DNA of 64,000 bases from Pectinophora gossypiella (lineage: Eukaryota > Arthropoda > Insecta > Lepidoptera > Gelechiidae), in contig NC_065406.1 in assembly GCF_024362695.1 (NCBI RefSeq), positions 1,054,001 through 1,118,000 on the forward strand. Reading direction: 5' to 3'. Each line of letters begins with the position of its first letter. Position 1 is the first letter of the stretch. Below are positions 40,128-49,005 of the stretch, piece after piece. Below the pieces are notes generated by a model. The model did not search any database. It was not told where the DNA came from and saw nothing but the letters and a program-made list of their open reading frames with translations. Both the position numbers and the translations under genes were made by a program.

Positions 40128-40475
40128 ATTGGGTCGTGTACTAGGTTTTAGGTTGGTGTAGGTTAACGTCGTGTTTTATAGGGAAGTCAAGGAATTGGCC
40201 TTTGATAGACTAGAATGGAAAATGCTACACCGACAAGAGCGTGGCTCTTAAATTGATGATGATGCCTAGGTTCAAGATAAATTTTGAAACTCTGATTACT
40301 AAATATAGGCACATGTAAAACCAATAAAAAACTTTTTCATTATTCTATTTGACTAATTTACGAATAATAATCAGGAAAACGCAATAATAAGTCGGACATT
40401 TTATCACGTTTCTCTATGACGTCACAGTGTGCTTTTTCATACAAATTCTTAGTAACTGATTTGACTAGTTGTCTA
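40128..40475 (+). mobile_element. MITE-Q interrupted by an RTE-N fragment
   Basis: Left part TTGGGTCGTGTACTAGGTT (40128-40147). It continues at 40266 with CTAGGTTCAAGATAAATTTT, and on through TAATAAGTCGGACATTTTAT, CGTTTCTCTATGACGTCACA to AACTGATTTGACTAGTTG. Complete relatives are at 49895-50135, 56405-56610 and 57998-58255. Confidence 0.82.
40148..40265 (+). pseudogene. RTE-N LINE fragment with 7-bp TSD
   Basis: Encodes NVVFYREVKELAFDRLEWKM then LHRQERGS and a TAA at 40249-40251, with a (GAT)n tail. CTAGGTT at 40141-40147 and 40266-40272 is the target duplication in MITE-Q. The insertion is only 118 bp, an extreme 5' truncation. Confidence 0.85.
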
Positions 40476-40680
40476 GTGGTTGAGCGTTGGGCTCACGATT
40501 CGGAGGTCCCAGGTTCGACTCCCGGTGGTGATATATCACTAAAATTACTTTGAGAGCTCTGGTTTGGTTAGGACATTTTCCGAAAGTAAGGTGATTCGTG
40601 CTTAGAGTTATTCGTGCTTACTGATGTAAGTACGTTACATGAGCCGTATCAGGGGCGTTGTGCTGAGTTAGACTGGCTGG
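40476..40680 (+). mobile_element. SINE-1, diverged
   Basis: CTAGTGGTTGAGCGTTGGGC, B box GGTTCGACTCC, AAGTAAGGTGATTCGTGCTT and GAGCCGTATCAGGGGCG. The tail is lost. Confidence 0.72.
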
Positions 40681-41049
40681 GTCTCATTTTAATGGCTAAG
40701 GAGTAAGGGAGTGCGCTGCAAACTGTTTGTCTCACTCGCACTTATTCGGTAAGGCCACATACGATAATAACGAGATGTTGTGGGGCTGTGACATGGAGTC
40801 GAGAAAGCGGGAAAATCGGACTTCCGCAACGCTTATGACCGGTACCCTTGTATACATTTATCTTTATTTTTATTGATTTAAGTGAAAGAAGAATTGTTAA
40901 TCCGGTTGACGTTTTTAGCGGGATGGTGGAAAATAGGTATAAACTGGAACAGTGGCGAAACCATGTCTGTTTTAACCTGATTTTTAAGTTTCTTTCGTTA
41001 TGGATGCAGTATATAAATTGCACAGTCGTTCGTGTCGTAATCACCAACC
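40681..41049. other. No gene recognised; open frames on both strands
   Basis: Overlapping frames of about 130 codons on both strands (40742-41143 minus, 40848-41258 plus) cover this part. Only the 3' end of the plus frame has a recognisable motif (see 41111-41258). Confidence 0.35.
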
Positions 41050-41109
41050 GGGTCTGCATGACGACCGCGCCGCGCGCGGCGCAAATCATATTGAGCGCTT
41101 CGACCAATA
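41050..41109 (+). repeat. Left arm of an inverted repeat flanking a zinc-finger frame
   Basis: GGGTCTGCATGACGACCGCG ... GGCGCAAATCATATTGAGCG ... CTTCGACCAATA is the imperfect reverse complement of 41569-41622. The pair brackets about 460 bp. Motif also at 1326-1445. Confidence 0.6.
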
Positions 41110-41110
41110 A

Positions 41111-41258
41111 ACGATACGAATGCAAGGATTGTCCCAAACCCATCTATAGCTACACTTTCAACTCGGATGAACAGCTATTCTGTCTCCAATGTGACCGGGT
41201 TTTCAGAACGAAGTTCGGCTTTGACAGTCACATTCGAGCACACGAGAGAAGAGACTGA
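41111..41258 (+). pseudogene. C2H2 zinc-finger peptide at the end of a 136-codon frame
   Basis: The frame ends RYECKDCPK... then FCLQCDRVFRTKFGFDSHIR and AHERRD before a stop. CLQC-x12-HIRAH is a classic C-x2-C-x12-H-x3-H finger, preceded by a CKDC pair. Single fingers of this form end the ORFs of some non-LTR retrotransposons, and a LINE end follows at 41284 in another frame. A lost transposon protein is more likely than a host gene; the upstream part of the frame (from 40848) shows nothing. Confidence 0.5.
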
Positions 41259-41283
41259 GGTCCTGTTGTCGGATACGACAAGG

Positions 41284-41535
41284 AGGACCCCAAAATACTT
41301 TAGAGATGAAACTAAAACTAATTTATTTATAAAAAATCTAAAAACAATGCTAATTAGAAAGAGCTATTATACTGTAGACGAATTTTTAAATGACAAGTTT
41401 TAATTTTAATACACACTTCCTCTCTTCCCTTCAACGTTGCTGTGCCCTACAGGGTCCATGTTTTAGTTCCTACGCCTGTGTAAAACCCCATTGTACTACA
41501 TGGAATGCAATAAATAATTGAGAATTGAATTGAAT
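41284..41535 (+). pseudogene. LINE-Y ORF C-terminus and 3' UTR
   Basis: Encodes TPKYFRDETKTNLFIKNLKT, MLIRKSYYTVDEFLNDKF and a stop (41401-41403). FKxxLKxxLxxKxYYxVxEFL is the CR1/Jockey-type C-terminal pattern also in LINE-X, J and Z. The UTR ends GCAATAAATAATTGAGAATT with a TTGAA repeat tail. Confidence 0.75.
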
Positions 41536-41568
41536 TGGACTTTATATACGTAGATGGACGTCAAGCGG

Positions 41569-41622
41569 CTATTGGTCGAAGGCCTCGATATAATTCGCGC
41601 CGCGCGGTTACCGTGCAGAGCC
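41569..41622 (-). repeat. Right arm of the inverted repeat
   Basis: CTATTGGTCGAAGGCCTCGA, TATAATTCGCGCCGCGCGG and TTACCGTGCAGAG. Also similar to 1380-1440 in direct orientation. Confidence 0.6.
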
Positions 41623-41914
41623 TACTGGTATCAGTTTATATTTTTTTATGACATGACTGTGTCTTAGGTATTGTAGATTTACCTTTTGTTTGGAAGGTGG
41701 TAAACTGACCCTGAATAAGGGCCGTATCTCATTAGGGTAGAAGTGTTTGTTGATTGCGTAACCAACAGTACACACGGTAGAGTTTATACGACTGCATACA
41801 TTATATTTGAGGAGCGACCGTGGTTGCGCCACTATGGTGTCTTAGTGAGGTAGCGCTCTAAGTGTAAAAAAGACGAAAAGATAAAAAATTAAAGACTGCT
41901 TTGTTAACTAAATA
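41623..41914. other. No gene recognised
   Basis: Single-copy, no supported frame. Confidence 0.4.
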
Positions 41915-42312
41915 TACAGGGTGTTAGTGACATCGTAACGAATACTGAGGGGGATGATTCAGACCATGATTCTGAGTTGATATCAAGTGGATTATTCCTA
42001 TCGGAAAATTCATTTTTTTTGTGTTTTTTAAATTATTTTCAGTCCCATACTTGTGCGACGGAAAATTCCACTTGATATCAAGTCAGAATCATGGAAAGTA
42101 AAATGATCCGTGCTTTGGAAAGCACGTTAATTCGTTGGTCCCGGTTACTACTTACTGATGTAAGTTAGTAGTCGTTACATGAGCCATGTCATGGGCCTTT
42201 GGCGGCTCAATAGTAACCCTGACACCAGGGTGGATGAGGTTGGTACTCCACCTCACAACCCACAGGATAGAAGAAGAATCACGGTTTGAATCATCCTTGA
42301 AAGTTTTCGTTA
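41915..42312. mobile_element. MITE-R interrupted by a SINE-1
   Basis: ACAGGGTGTTAGTGACATCG, TGATTCTGAGTTGATATCAA, a CCTATCGGAAAATTC / GCGACGGAAAATTCC hairpin, then AGTCAGAATCATGG. It resumes at 42285 with TTTGAATCATCCTTGAAAGT and TTTCGTTA. An uninterrupted copy is 56034-56219. Confidence 0.85.
42095..42274 (+). mobile_element. SINE-1, 5'-truncated, in MITE-R, with TSD
   Basis: Starts at AAAGTAAAATGATCCGTGCT (tRNA head missing) and ends at CACAGGATAGAAGA. Flanks AGAATCATGG (42085-42094) and AGAATCACGG (42275-42284) are a 10-bp target duplication with one change. Confidence 0.9.
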
Positions 42313-42613
42313 TATATAAATAAATATATTATAAAAGACAATCATGTGTACTACAAAAAACAGCTGATATCTCAGTGAGGCATTATCATATATTTTTACA
42401 GTTTCTAAGAAACTTAATTCTGAGATATCTATGTTTTCCGAACTACAAGATGTGTTCCAGTGAATCCTTCATAAACTCGGCGGTGTGGGCACGGACGCAG
42501 GCCGCGGTACGCACGACCCACATCCACAGGTGCGTCGCACCGCGCCACACGACTGTAAAACTGACACGGTGGAGCATGTCACAAGCGACGGCGGTGGAAT
42601 TTTAATCAGATTA
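42313..42613. other. Single-copy, GC-rich in 42470-42600, no gene recognised
   Basis: A plus frame of 76 codons (42375-42605) and an open minus frame overlap here. The sequence contains CACAG followed by GTGCGT, a possible plus-strand donor. No domain is recognised on either strand, so an exon is possible but unsupported. Confidence 0.3.
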
Positions 42614-42960
42614 GTCAGAAATCAGAAATCAGAATCATTTATTCAACGTAATTATCATGGATAAACTTGTTGAAGGTCAATGTAACATTTTTGAATTTAC
42701 GTCATTTCGCAAGGTGTTATGGCTGAGGAGAAGAAATGACAAGAAACTGCAACAGCAACACATCTTTTAAAAACCAATGAGGATATACATTACAAGTTAT
42801 TTAATAACTAGAGGAACACATTCAATACCAGACATTTTTATCATTTAGGTAGTCATTAATCTTATAATAAGCTTTTTTACATAAAGTAAGCTTCACGTGA
42901 GCTTTAAATTTATTTTCTGACAAATTTAAAATATTATCTGGTATTTTATTGTAAAAAGTT
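42614..42960 (-). pseudogene. LINE-J ORF C-terminus and 3' UTR
   Basis: The minus strand encodes FYNKIPDNILNLSENKFKAH, VKLTLCKKAYYKINDYLND, KNVWY and a stop (42822-42824). It aligns throughout with the last 45 residues of LINE-X ORF2 (FYNKIP...KGYYKVSDYL), so J and X are sister families. The UTR ends with AATAAATGATTCTGATTTCTGA in minus reading. Cut off by SINE-3 on the right. Confidence 0.88.
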
Positions 42961-43201
42961 TCATCATCATCACCAGCCCATTATCGTCCCCACTGCTGGG
43001 GCACGGGCCTTCCCTATGGATGAATAGGGAGATCGGGCCTTAAGCCATCACGCGGGCCCAGTGCGGATTGATGGTTATTAATAGCTAATGCAGCCGGGAC
43101 CAATGGCTTAACGTGCCTTCTGAAGCACGGAGGAGCTCGAGATGAAAACTTTTTTTTGTGGTCACCCATCCTATGACCGGCCCTTGCAAAAGTTGCTTAA
43201 C
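42961..43201 (-). mobile_element. SINE-3, 5'-truncated
   Basis: (CAT)n tail side TCATCATCATCACCAGCCCA, GGGGCACGGGCCTTCCCTAT, GGACCAATGGCTTAACGTGC to ATCCTATGACCGGCCCTTGC. The A-box head is absent. Confidence 0.85.
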
Positions 43202-43204
43202 AGA

Positions 43205-43497
43205 TTAGATTAGATTATTTTATTTAACATTTAGTTGTATTTAGGGGCAAGTCACAGGGACTGTAACCTGGAACCTGACAGAGGGCAGCAGTAACTGTCA
43301 GTACTATTCAGAGGCGAAGAACAGGAGTCCTAGTATGGCTTTGTAATAGACTATGGCGCCATCCCACTCGCGTCAGACAGAGTACTGCGGGGCGGATGGC
43401 AAGAGGGAAACTACTGCCCTATTTTTCCCTAAAAAAGTAGCATGGAAAATGCTGCACCGACAAGAGCGTGGCTCTTAAATTGATGATGATGATGAGT
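43205..43497 (+). mobile_element. RTE-N-related 3' sequence with (GAT)n tail
   Basis: The end encodes KVAWKMLHRQERGS-stop (43437-43481) and a (GAT)n tail. Upstream GTCCTAGTATGGCTTTGTAA and GGGAAACTACTGCCCTATTT also occur at 59780-59870, so this is a family with its own upstream part. Confidence 0.65.
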
Positions 43498-43574
43498 ACC
43501 ACACATTTAGATACAATATAAAACGGTAACAACATAAATATGATCGTCGAAAATTATAACAAAAGAATAAAACA

Positions 43575-43855
43575 TAGAAGATGATAAATTACCAACCTCA
43601 TCAACCCTGATGTCAGGGTTACTATTAAGCCGCCAAAGGCCCCTGACATGACTCATGTAACGACTACATACTTACATCAGTAAGTAGTAACCGGGACCAA
43701 CGGCTTAACGTGCCTTCCGAAGCACGGATCATCTTACATTCGGACAATCAGGTGATCAGCCTGTAATGTCCTAAGCAAACTAAGGATTTCAAAGTAATTT
43801 TTGTGACATTTCCCCACTAGGATTCGAACCCGGGACCTCCGGATCGTGAGCCTAA
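43575..43855 (-). mobile_element. SINE-1, head incomplete
   Basis: CCAACCTCATCAACCCTGAT to TAGGATTCGAACCCGGGACC, CCGGATCGTGAGCCTAACGC. The A-box end is lost after AACGC. Confidence 0.85.
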
Positions 43856-43979
43856 CGCATCATTTCACTGATAGATATTTATCTGTCTCGTATTTTGTTA
43901 CCCTGAGAGCATTCAGTGCTGAGCGAGCAGTCGGGGACGGCAATACAGGTGTAAGTAAATAATGCAATATAAATTAAAA

Positions 43980-44044
43980 CAATCTACATAAAACATACAT
44001 ACATACACATTCATGCACACATACACACATATACATACATACCT
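43980..44044. repeat. (CATA)n-rich microsatellite region
   Basis: Degenerate CATACATACA and CACACATA runs just left of the LINE-Z end. Confidence 0.7.
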
Positions 44045-44740
44045 CAAATTCAAATTCGTTTATTGCAAAAAATGTGGTACATATATGGCAGTAAAAGTAG
44101 TAAAATTATAGTTTCACACATTTCGCTTAAAGTAGCATGCAAAATAAATGTTTCGTTATACGATATGACTCCCCAATCCAATGTTAAATAAACATTATAA
44201 TTAAATCAAATGTCAGACGGTTATCATAGGAAGTAATACAATTATTGGCATTATATCATGTCATATCAGGTAAATGTCTATAACAGTAAAATAAATAAAC
44301 TAAGTTCTTACATTATGTTTACGTCATAAAATTATTTTTGTCAGCAATATATTCTTTTACACTATAATAACATTTAATGACGAGCCACTTATGAAGTTTT
44401 CGATTAAATACAATGTCTGGCATATTTTTAAATGGTTCAGGCAATTTATTATAAATTGTAATTGTAATTTTAATTCTCTGAACCGGCGTGCGTGTATGAA
44501 GCGATTGATGAATGTGGAGGAAGCAAGAGAAGTGTGTCAGGATCGAAGCAAATGGAATTCTGTAGTCTCTGCTTACCCCGGTGGGAAATAGGCGTGAGTT
44601 TATGTATGTATGTATGTAATTGCCATAGGGTAGCAGCTATCTCTATACAAGCCTGTTCTCATTTTTGGTAAAATTAAGTCGTTTGGGAATCGCCTAGAGT
44701 AGTTAGGAAGTACGTCACTGTTTCTTTTAAATAACTCATT
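44045..44740 (-). pseudogene. LINE-Z ORF C-terminus and 3' UTR, interrupted
   Basis: On the minus strand the ORF piece reads ELFKRNSDVLPNYSRRFPND, LILPKMRTGLYRDSCYPMAI. It is then broken by an RTE-T insertion (44465-44615) and resumes YNKLPEPFKNMPDIVFNRKL, HKWLVIKCYYSVKEYIADKN, NFMT-stop. The 3' end is GCAATAAACGAATTTGAATTTG near 44045. It belongs to the same CR1/Jockey-type group as LINE-X, J and Y. Reading resumes in frame once the insertion and one target copy are set aside. Confidence 0.85.
44465..44615 (+). pseudogene. RTE-T LINE fragment with 7-bp TSD
   Basis: Encodes RRACMKRLMNVEEAREVCQD, RSKWNSVVSAYPGGK and a stop, then GCGTGAGTT and a (TATG)n tail. GTAATTG at 44458-44464 and 44616-44622 is the target duplication in LINE-Z. 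The GCGTGAGTTTATGTATG end is the same as that of REP-D, so RTE-T is a candidate source of the REP-D replication enzyme (inference). Confidence 0.85.
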
Positions 44741-45104
44741 ATATAAATATATAAGCTAAAGGCAACGGGATAAAGGGATTCTGCTTATTTCTCGTCACTC
44801 ACACCACTGAGACAGGTTTGTCTTCACGTGTGCACAGATAATAAATCAAATAACGACAACATTAACATATAAAGCTGCCACTTGTACAGCAGCCGGCAGA
44901 ACTCGTTAAAATTATTATTACTCGTTTCACATCACTTGCGCAAGAGTGCCGATTTGGATCATGTCGGCGACTTTAACAAATGATGGACGGTTTACATTTA
45001 CTCGCTCAAATTAAATATATGTATTTTATAAATATAGGAAACTTATGCAGGCAATGCAAGGTAAAAATAAAAATATTTTATTCTTATTTTGATACGTCTA
45101 TTGA
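44741..45104. other. No gene recognised
   Basis: Single-copy, AT-rich; no supported frame. Confidence 0.4.
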
Positions 45105-45109
45105 AGAAG

Positions 45110-45470
45110 ATTTCCTTCATTCAGCGCTTATCGCTATCAGCCTACTAAAGTCGATTACTTCTTTCAAATATCTACCATACTATACCGGGTTCAATATATT
45201 ATATAAAAAATTGTTATTAACTAGCTAACAAGATAAATAATAAGATATAATTAACACAATATGGATGAATATTGTCTGAAATAAATTATTTTTATTTATT
45301 TTATATAATCCTGTCAGACGATGTCCAGGGCCGAGGTTGCCAACTGGGCAACTTAAGGCTTGTTGTCTTAAATTTTGCACCGGGTAAGAGCTCTCAGCGC
45401 TCCCCATTTGTCCGGACAAGTAGTTAACGCCATTTGCGGTAAATCTATAATAAATCACGTCAGCAAAAAA
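45110..45470 (+). mobile_element. REP-B copy, split
   Basis: A first piece (45118-45205: CAGCGCTTATCGCTATCAGC, GATTACTTCTTTCAAATATC) and a second (45310-45470: GCCGAGGTTGCCAACTGGGC, CTCCCCATTTGTCCGGACAA, GTCACGTCA-like AATCACGTCAGCAAAAAA) are separated by about 100 bp of AT-rich sequence. Either an insertion or two copies. Confidence 0.7.
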
Positions 45471-45683
45471 TTAAAAGGATTTAAGCTATGTATGCCTACT
45501 TTCGTTCGTTTCAAGTAACTAATCGTGAGATCATGACTCATGCTTCTAATGCAATACGTAGGTACGTCCATACATGAACTCTTGCGCAATTCAGATGAAA
45601 TGAGTAATGGAGGTATGATAAATAATGAGTCACCCTGGGCGTTAACAAAGTGGTAGTAGAAAATTATGTTTTATAACATAAAA
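45471..45683. other. No gene recognised
   Basis: Short single-copy stretch. Confidence 0.35.
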
Positions 45684-45772
45684 AAATAGAATCAATTATT
45701 CTACGTAATTATCATGGATAAACTTGCTGAAGGTCAATGTAACATTTTTGAATTTATGTTATTTCGCAAGGT
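45684..45772 (-). mobile_element. LINE-J 3' UTR fragment
   Basis: AATCAATTATTCTACGTAAT, TATCATGGATAAACTTGCTG, TTTCGCAAGGTGTTT; then cut by SINE-3. Confidence 0.78.
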
Positions 45773-45774
45773 GT

Positions 45775-46058
45775 TTCAGCCCATTAACGTCTCCACTGCT
45801 GGGGCACGGGCCTTCCATATGGATGGATAGGGAGATCGGGCCTTAAACCATCACGCGGGCCCAGTGCGGATTGATGGTTATTAACGACTGCTAATGCAGC
45901 CGGGACCAATGGCTTAACGTGCCTTCCGAAGCACGGAGGAGCTCGAGATGAAAACTTTTTTTTTGTGGTCACCCATCCTATGACCGGCCTTTGCGAAAGT
46001 TACTTTACTTCAACAATCGCAGACCGAGCGCGTTAACCGCTGCGCCACCGAGCTCCTC
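45775..46058 (-). mobile_element. SINE-3, full-length
   Basis: CAGCCCATTAACGTCTCCAC to AACCGCTGCGCCACCGAGCT and CCTC. On the minus strand the A box is TGGCGCAGCGG. The (GAT)n tail is missing because the copy joins a LINE-J piece directly. Confidence 0.88.
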
Positions 46059-46369
46059 AGTCCCACTTTAAACGCGGTAAGAACCCGTTATTATGTGTTT
46101 TAATTAGTATTGTGTAGTTTCGTGCAGGAGAAGCCAGGCGGGCTAAGTAGTCAGTCGGAAGCGGTGGTGAAGCCACGCTTCGCACACAATCCTTTATCGT
46201 TTTATCGCTTATTTATTGCCGACTGTACACTGCCCTCGTATTAGATTGGCTTGTTAGGATACCCTATTTATTTGATTAATTTACTTACTTCGTACTATAT
46301 GGAAGAATATTTTTTGATCTTTGCTTTCCTGACCTTACCGAGATGTTTCTTTTTTACGCAACAGTCGGA
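46059..46369. other. No gene recognised, single-copy
   Basis: GC-richer around 46120-46190 (GAAGCGGTGGTGAAGCCACG); no exon signals recognised. Confidence 0.35.
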
Positions 46370-46517
46370 ACAGCCGTGCCCTCCAAAGCACAGAATCACA
46401 CAATCAGGGGATCAAGCACCTTTGACAAAGTAATTTCGACAGATCCCGTTTGGGAATTGTACCCGGATCTCCAGATCGTGAGCCCAACGCTCTAACCACT
46501 AGACCACTGGAGCTGTT
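46370..46517 (-). mobile_element. SINE-2 or SINE-1 head region, diverged
   Basis: On the minus strand CTCCAGTGGTCTAGTGGTTA (A box TGGTCTAGTGG), GATCTGGAGATCCGGGTACA (B box degraded), then a CTGATTGTGTGATTCTGTGC body. Confidence 0.7.
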
Positions 46518-46984
46518 ATAATATAAATAGTAGACTAATAAGCATGTATAAATACATACATGTGTAACATTTGTGTAAAGGTTCATATCTCATTATAAAT
46601 GTGAAGTATATTCTAGGCACAGACATCCTCTTATACGCGACGTAAGCGCAGTTTATTATTTAGTATCCTAAGCCAGAAGCAAAGAAGGTAACAACTAAAA
46701 ATATATCTTAGAAGTTCAACACTCAAATAACTAAGTTATAATAATTGTAAAAATAAATAACTAAATTATTGTCACTTTGCCAATGAGTTATAAACGCTAC
46801 GCCGTAGCACATTCGTAACGGCTCTGCTACATTTGCATAAACAAAACATTAGGCTCTAAGTAATGTTAGTTCTCTGCATGATGTTACCATAAACATAGCA
46901 GGATTTAAACTAACTATCACGAGAAAATAACAACCTTATTTCTTAAAAACGTTTTTTGAGAAATAAGCTTTTATAAACTTATTT
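46518..46984. other. No gene recognised, AT-rich
   Basis: No repeated motif or frame of note. A (T/A)AAAACGTTTTTTGAGAAATAAG near-palindrome occurs around 46930-46975. Confidence 0.4.
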
Positions 46985-47232
46985 AGTCTTCTATTGTGTT
47001 AGGGTTATTACTGAGCCATCTGAGCTCATGTAACGACTACGTACTTACATCAGTAAGTAGTAACCGGGACCAATGGCTTAGCGTGCCTTCCGAACCACTG
47101 CTCACCTTAATTTCGGACAATCAGATGATAAGCTTGTAATGTCCTAACGAAACTACGGATCATAAAGTGGTTTTTGTGATACATCCCCACCAGGATTCGA
47201 AACTGGGACATCCGTATCGTGAGTCTAATGAA
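46985..47232 (-). mobile_element. SINE-1, diverged
   Basis: CTCATGTAACGACTACGTAC, GGACCAATGGCTTAGCGTGC, CATCCCCACCAGGATTCGAA to CGTATCGTGAGTCTAATG. Head end missing. Confidence 0.75.
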
Positions 47233-47324
47233 TTTAGTTATTCTCGTAGTATTGTCGTCATCTACCTAGCGTTACCCTTTTTTCACTGGGTCCACTAACC
47301 TAACCTGAAGATTTGATAGATTCG

Positions 47325-47469
47325 GTTCTTCACGGGGAAGGGGGAGAACAAAGAAATACTGGCTGGCAAAAAAAAAAAAATAATAAAAATAAATTATCTT
47401 TATCTTTATCTTTTATCTTTATCTGGATAATATAAAAAATGCACTGACAATAGAGCAGGCCAAAACCAA
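47325..47469. repeat. SINE-4-linked repeat, host of a REP-D insertion
   Basis: GATTCGGTTCTTCACGGGGA, a (TTTATC)n stretch, then AATGCACTGACAATAGAGCA and GGCCAAAACCAA; resembles the complement of 21680-21765. It continues at 47741 as AAAACCAATGATTGTCGAAT (SINE-4 body) after the REP-D insertion. Confidence 0.6.
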
Positions 47470-47740
47470 CATACATACATACATAAACTCACGCCCGTAA
47501 TCCCAAATGGGGTGGGCAGAGCCACAAGTAATCAAAGACAACTTGCAGCCACTGTTGATACGAAGTCCTAAGATGGATATGATGAACCTTATGGTGATAA
47601 GGGATCAGCCTATCGCCCATAACATTAGTCCATCATGTTAGAGGACACAATCCCTCTGTCGGTTTTTACGACATGCCCGGGAAGACAAGCAGCTGAACGT
47701 GTTCTATGTTTTTTATTTGCCCCCAGAACAGCATAGAAGC
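47470..47740 (-). mobile_element. REP-D full-length copy with 8-bp TSD
   Basis: (CATA)n, then ACTCACGCCCGTAATCCCAA to CCCAGAACAGCATAGAAGC. AAAACCAA flanks it at 47462-47469 and 47741-47748. Confidence 0.93.
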
Positions 47741-47830
47741 AAAACCAATGATTGTCGAATTTCTCTTCAAATTCATGTTTGGATCATGAATGAACATCAC
47801 GTGTTCAGCAAAAACAATATGGATAGCGTT
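47741..47830 (+). mobile_element. SINE-4 body fragment
   Basis: CCAATGATTGTCGAATTTCT, TTCATGTTTGGATCATGAAT and CACGTGTTCAGC match the SINE-4 middle. Confidence 0.65.
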
Positions 47831-47837
47831 ATACAGC

Positions 47838-47950
47838 TTTAACGTGATAATTACCTTTTTTTCTTTACTCGGGAACATAATTATTCATAAATATACAAAT
47901 ATACTTCTTGCTTGATATTTGGATCACATTATGTATAGGCTTATGTTGAT
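47838..47950. mobile_element. DNA-P internal fragment
   Basis: TAACGTGATAATTACCTTTT, TCATAAATATACAAATATAC and TTGCTTGATATTTGGATCAC; cut off by SINE-3. Confidence 0.7.
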
Positions 47951-47952
47951 AC

Positions 47953-48234
47953 CTCATCATCAGCCCATTAACGTCCCCACTGCTGAGGCACGGGCCTTCC
48001 CTATGAATGAATAGAGAGACCGGGCCTTAAACCATCACGCGGGCCCAGTGCGGATTGATGGTTATTAACGACTGCTAATGCAGCCGGGACCAACGGCTTA
48101 ACGCGCCTACCGCACGGAGGAGCTCGAGATGTTTTTTTTTGTGGTCACCCATGCTATGACCGGCCTTTGCGAAAGTTGCTTAACTTCAACAATCGCAGAC
48201 CGAGCGCGTTTACCGCTGCGCCACCGAGCTCCTC
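47953..48234 (-). mobile_element. SINE-3, full-length
   Basis: TCATCATCAGCCCATTAACG to CCGCTGCGCCACCGAGCTCC. The CACGGAGGAGCTCGAGATG segment has a small deletion. Confidence 0.88.
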
Positions 48235-48384
48235 TATATAACAACGAGACAATTTAAAATACAATTGTTCATTATTCGCATTGTGGAACTAGTGAAATTC
48301 ACACGCCCATTTCTTGTCCACGTCGCTCTACTTCCGCCTCCACGCTTTTACCAAACCGGTCCATAGATGTTTTATTTATTTTTT

Positions 48385-48599
48385 ATCGCTATCGACCCAC
48401 TAGGGTCGATTAATTCTTTCAAATATTTTTCCTCTCAGACGACGCCCTGAGCCGAGGTTCGCGCCCAACTGGGCACCCTCAGGCCTGTTGTCTTAAACGT
48501 TGTACGAGCCGAGAGCCTTCAGCGCTCCCCATTTGTCCGGCCAAGTAGTTAATGCCATCTGCGGCAAATCTACAATAAGTCACGTCAAAAAAAAAAAAA
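48385..48599 (+). mobile_element. REP-B copy, good 3' end
   Basis: ATCGCTATCGACCCACTAGG, GACGCCCTGAGCCGAGGTTC, CCCCATTTGTCCGGCCAAGT, GCAAATCTACAATAAGTCAC and poly(A). Confidence 0.92.
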
Positions 48600-48630
48600 T
48601 ATATTTATTTTTAAAAATATGTTATTTAAA

Positions 48631-48984
48631 GTGGAGAAGCCATAGTAGCCCAGTTGATAGAACGCTTGCCTCTCACCTTGAGGTCGCATTCGAATCCAGC
48701 ACAGGCCTAAACCAATGATCGTCGAATTTGTTTTCGATTTCATGTTTGGATCACAAATGATTATCACGTGTTCAGCGGTGAAGGAAAACATCTCGAGGAA
48801 ACCCACATTCCCGAGAAATGATTTTCGGAGGTATGTGTCCTAACCTATGTTGCGCTGGTTTTCCCTTCGGGTTGAAAGGTCAGACAGGCAGTCGCTTCTG
48901 TATAAAACCGGACCTGTCAAATCTTTAGGTTAAGTAAGCGGACCCCGTGAAGAATGGAATAACGCTAGGGAAATGATGATGAAA
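48631..48984 (+). mobile_element. SINE-4, full-length
   Basis: A-box region TAGTAGCCCAGTTGATAGAA, a B-box region slightly deleted (GTCGCATTCGAATCCAGC), ATTATCACGTGTTCAGCGGT, CAGACAGGCAGTCGCTTCTG, ending AGGGAAATGATGATG. Flanks ATGTTATTTAAA (48619-48630) and ATGTTAATTAAA (48985-48996) look like a 12-bp target duplication with one mismatch. Confidence 0.88.
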
Positions 48985-49005
48985 TGTTAATTAAATCACA
49001 ATAAG

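Noticed and set aside
40742..41143. 133-codon minus-strand frame as a gene
   Set aside because: No recognisable domain, and it runs opposite to the zinc-finger frame; most likely chance in a GC-richer stretch.
42375..42605. Coding exon in the GC-rich stretch
   Set aside because: Open on both strands with no domain; one possible donor is not enough to support it.
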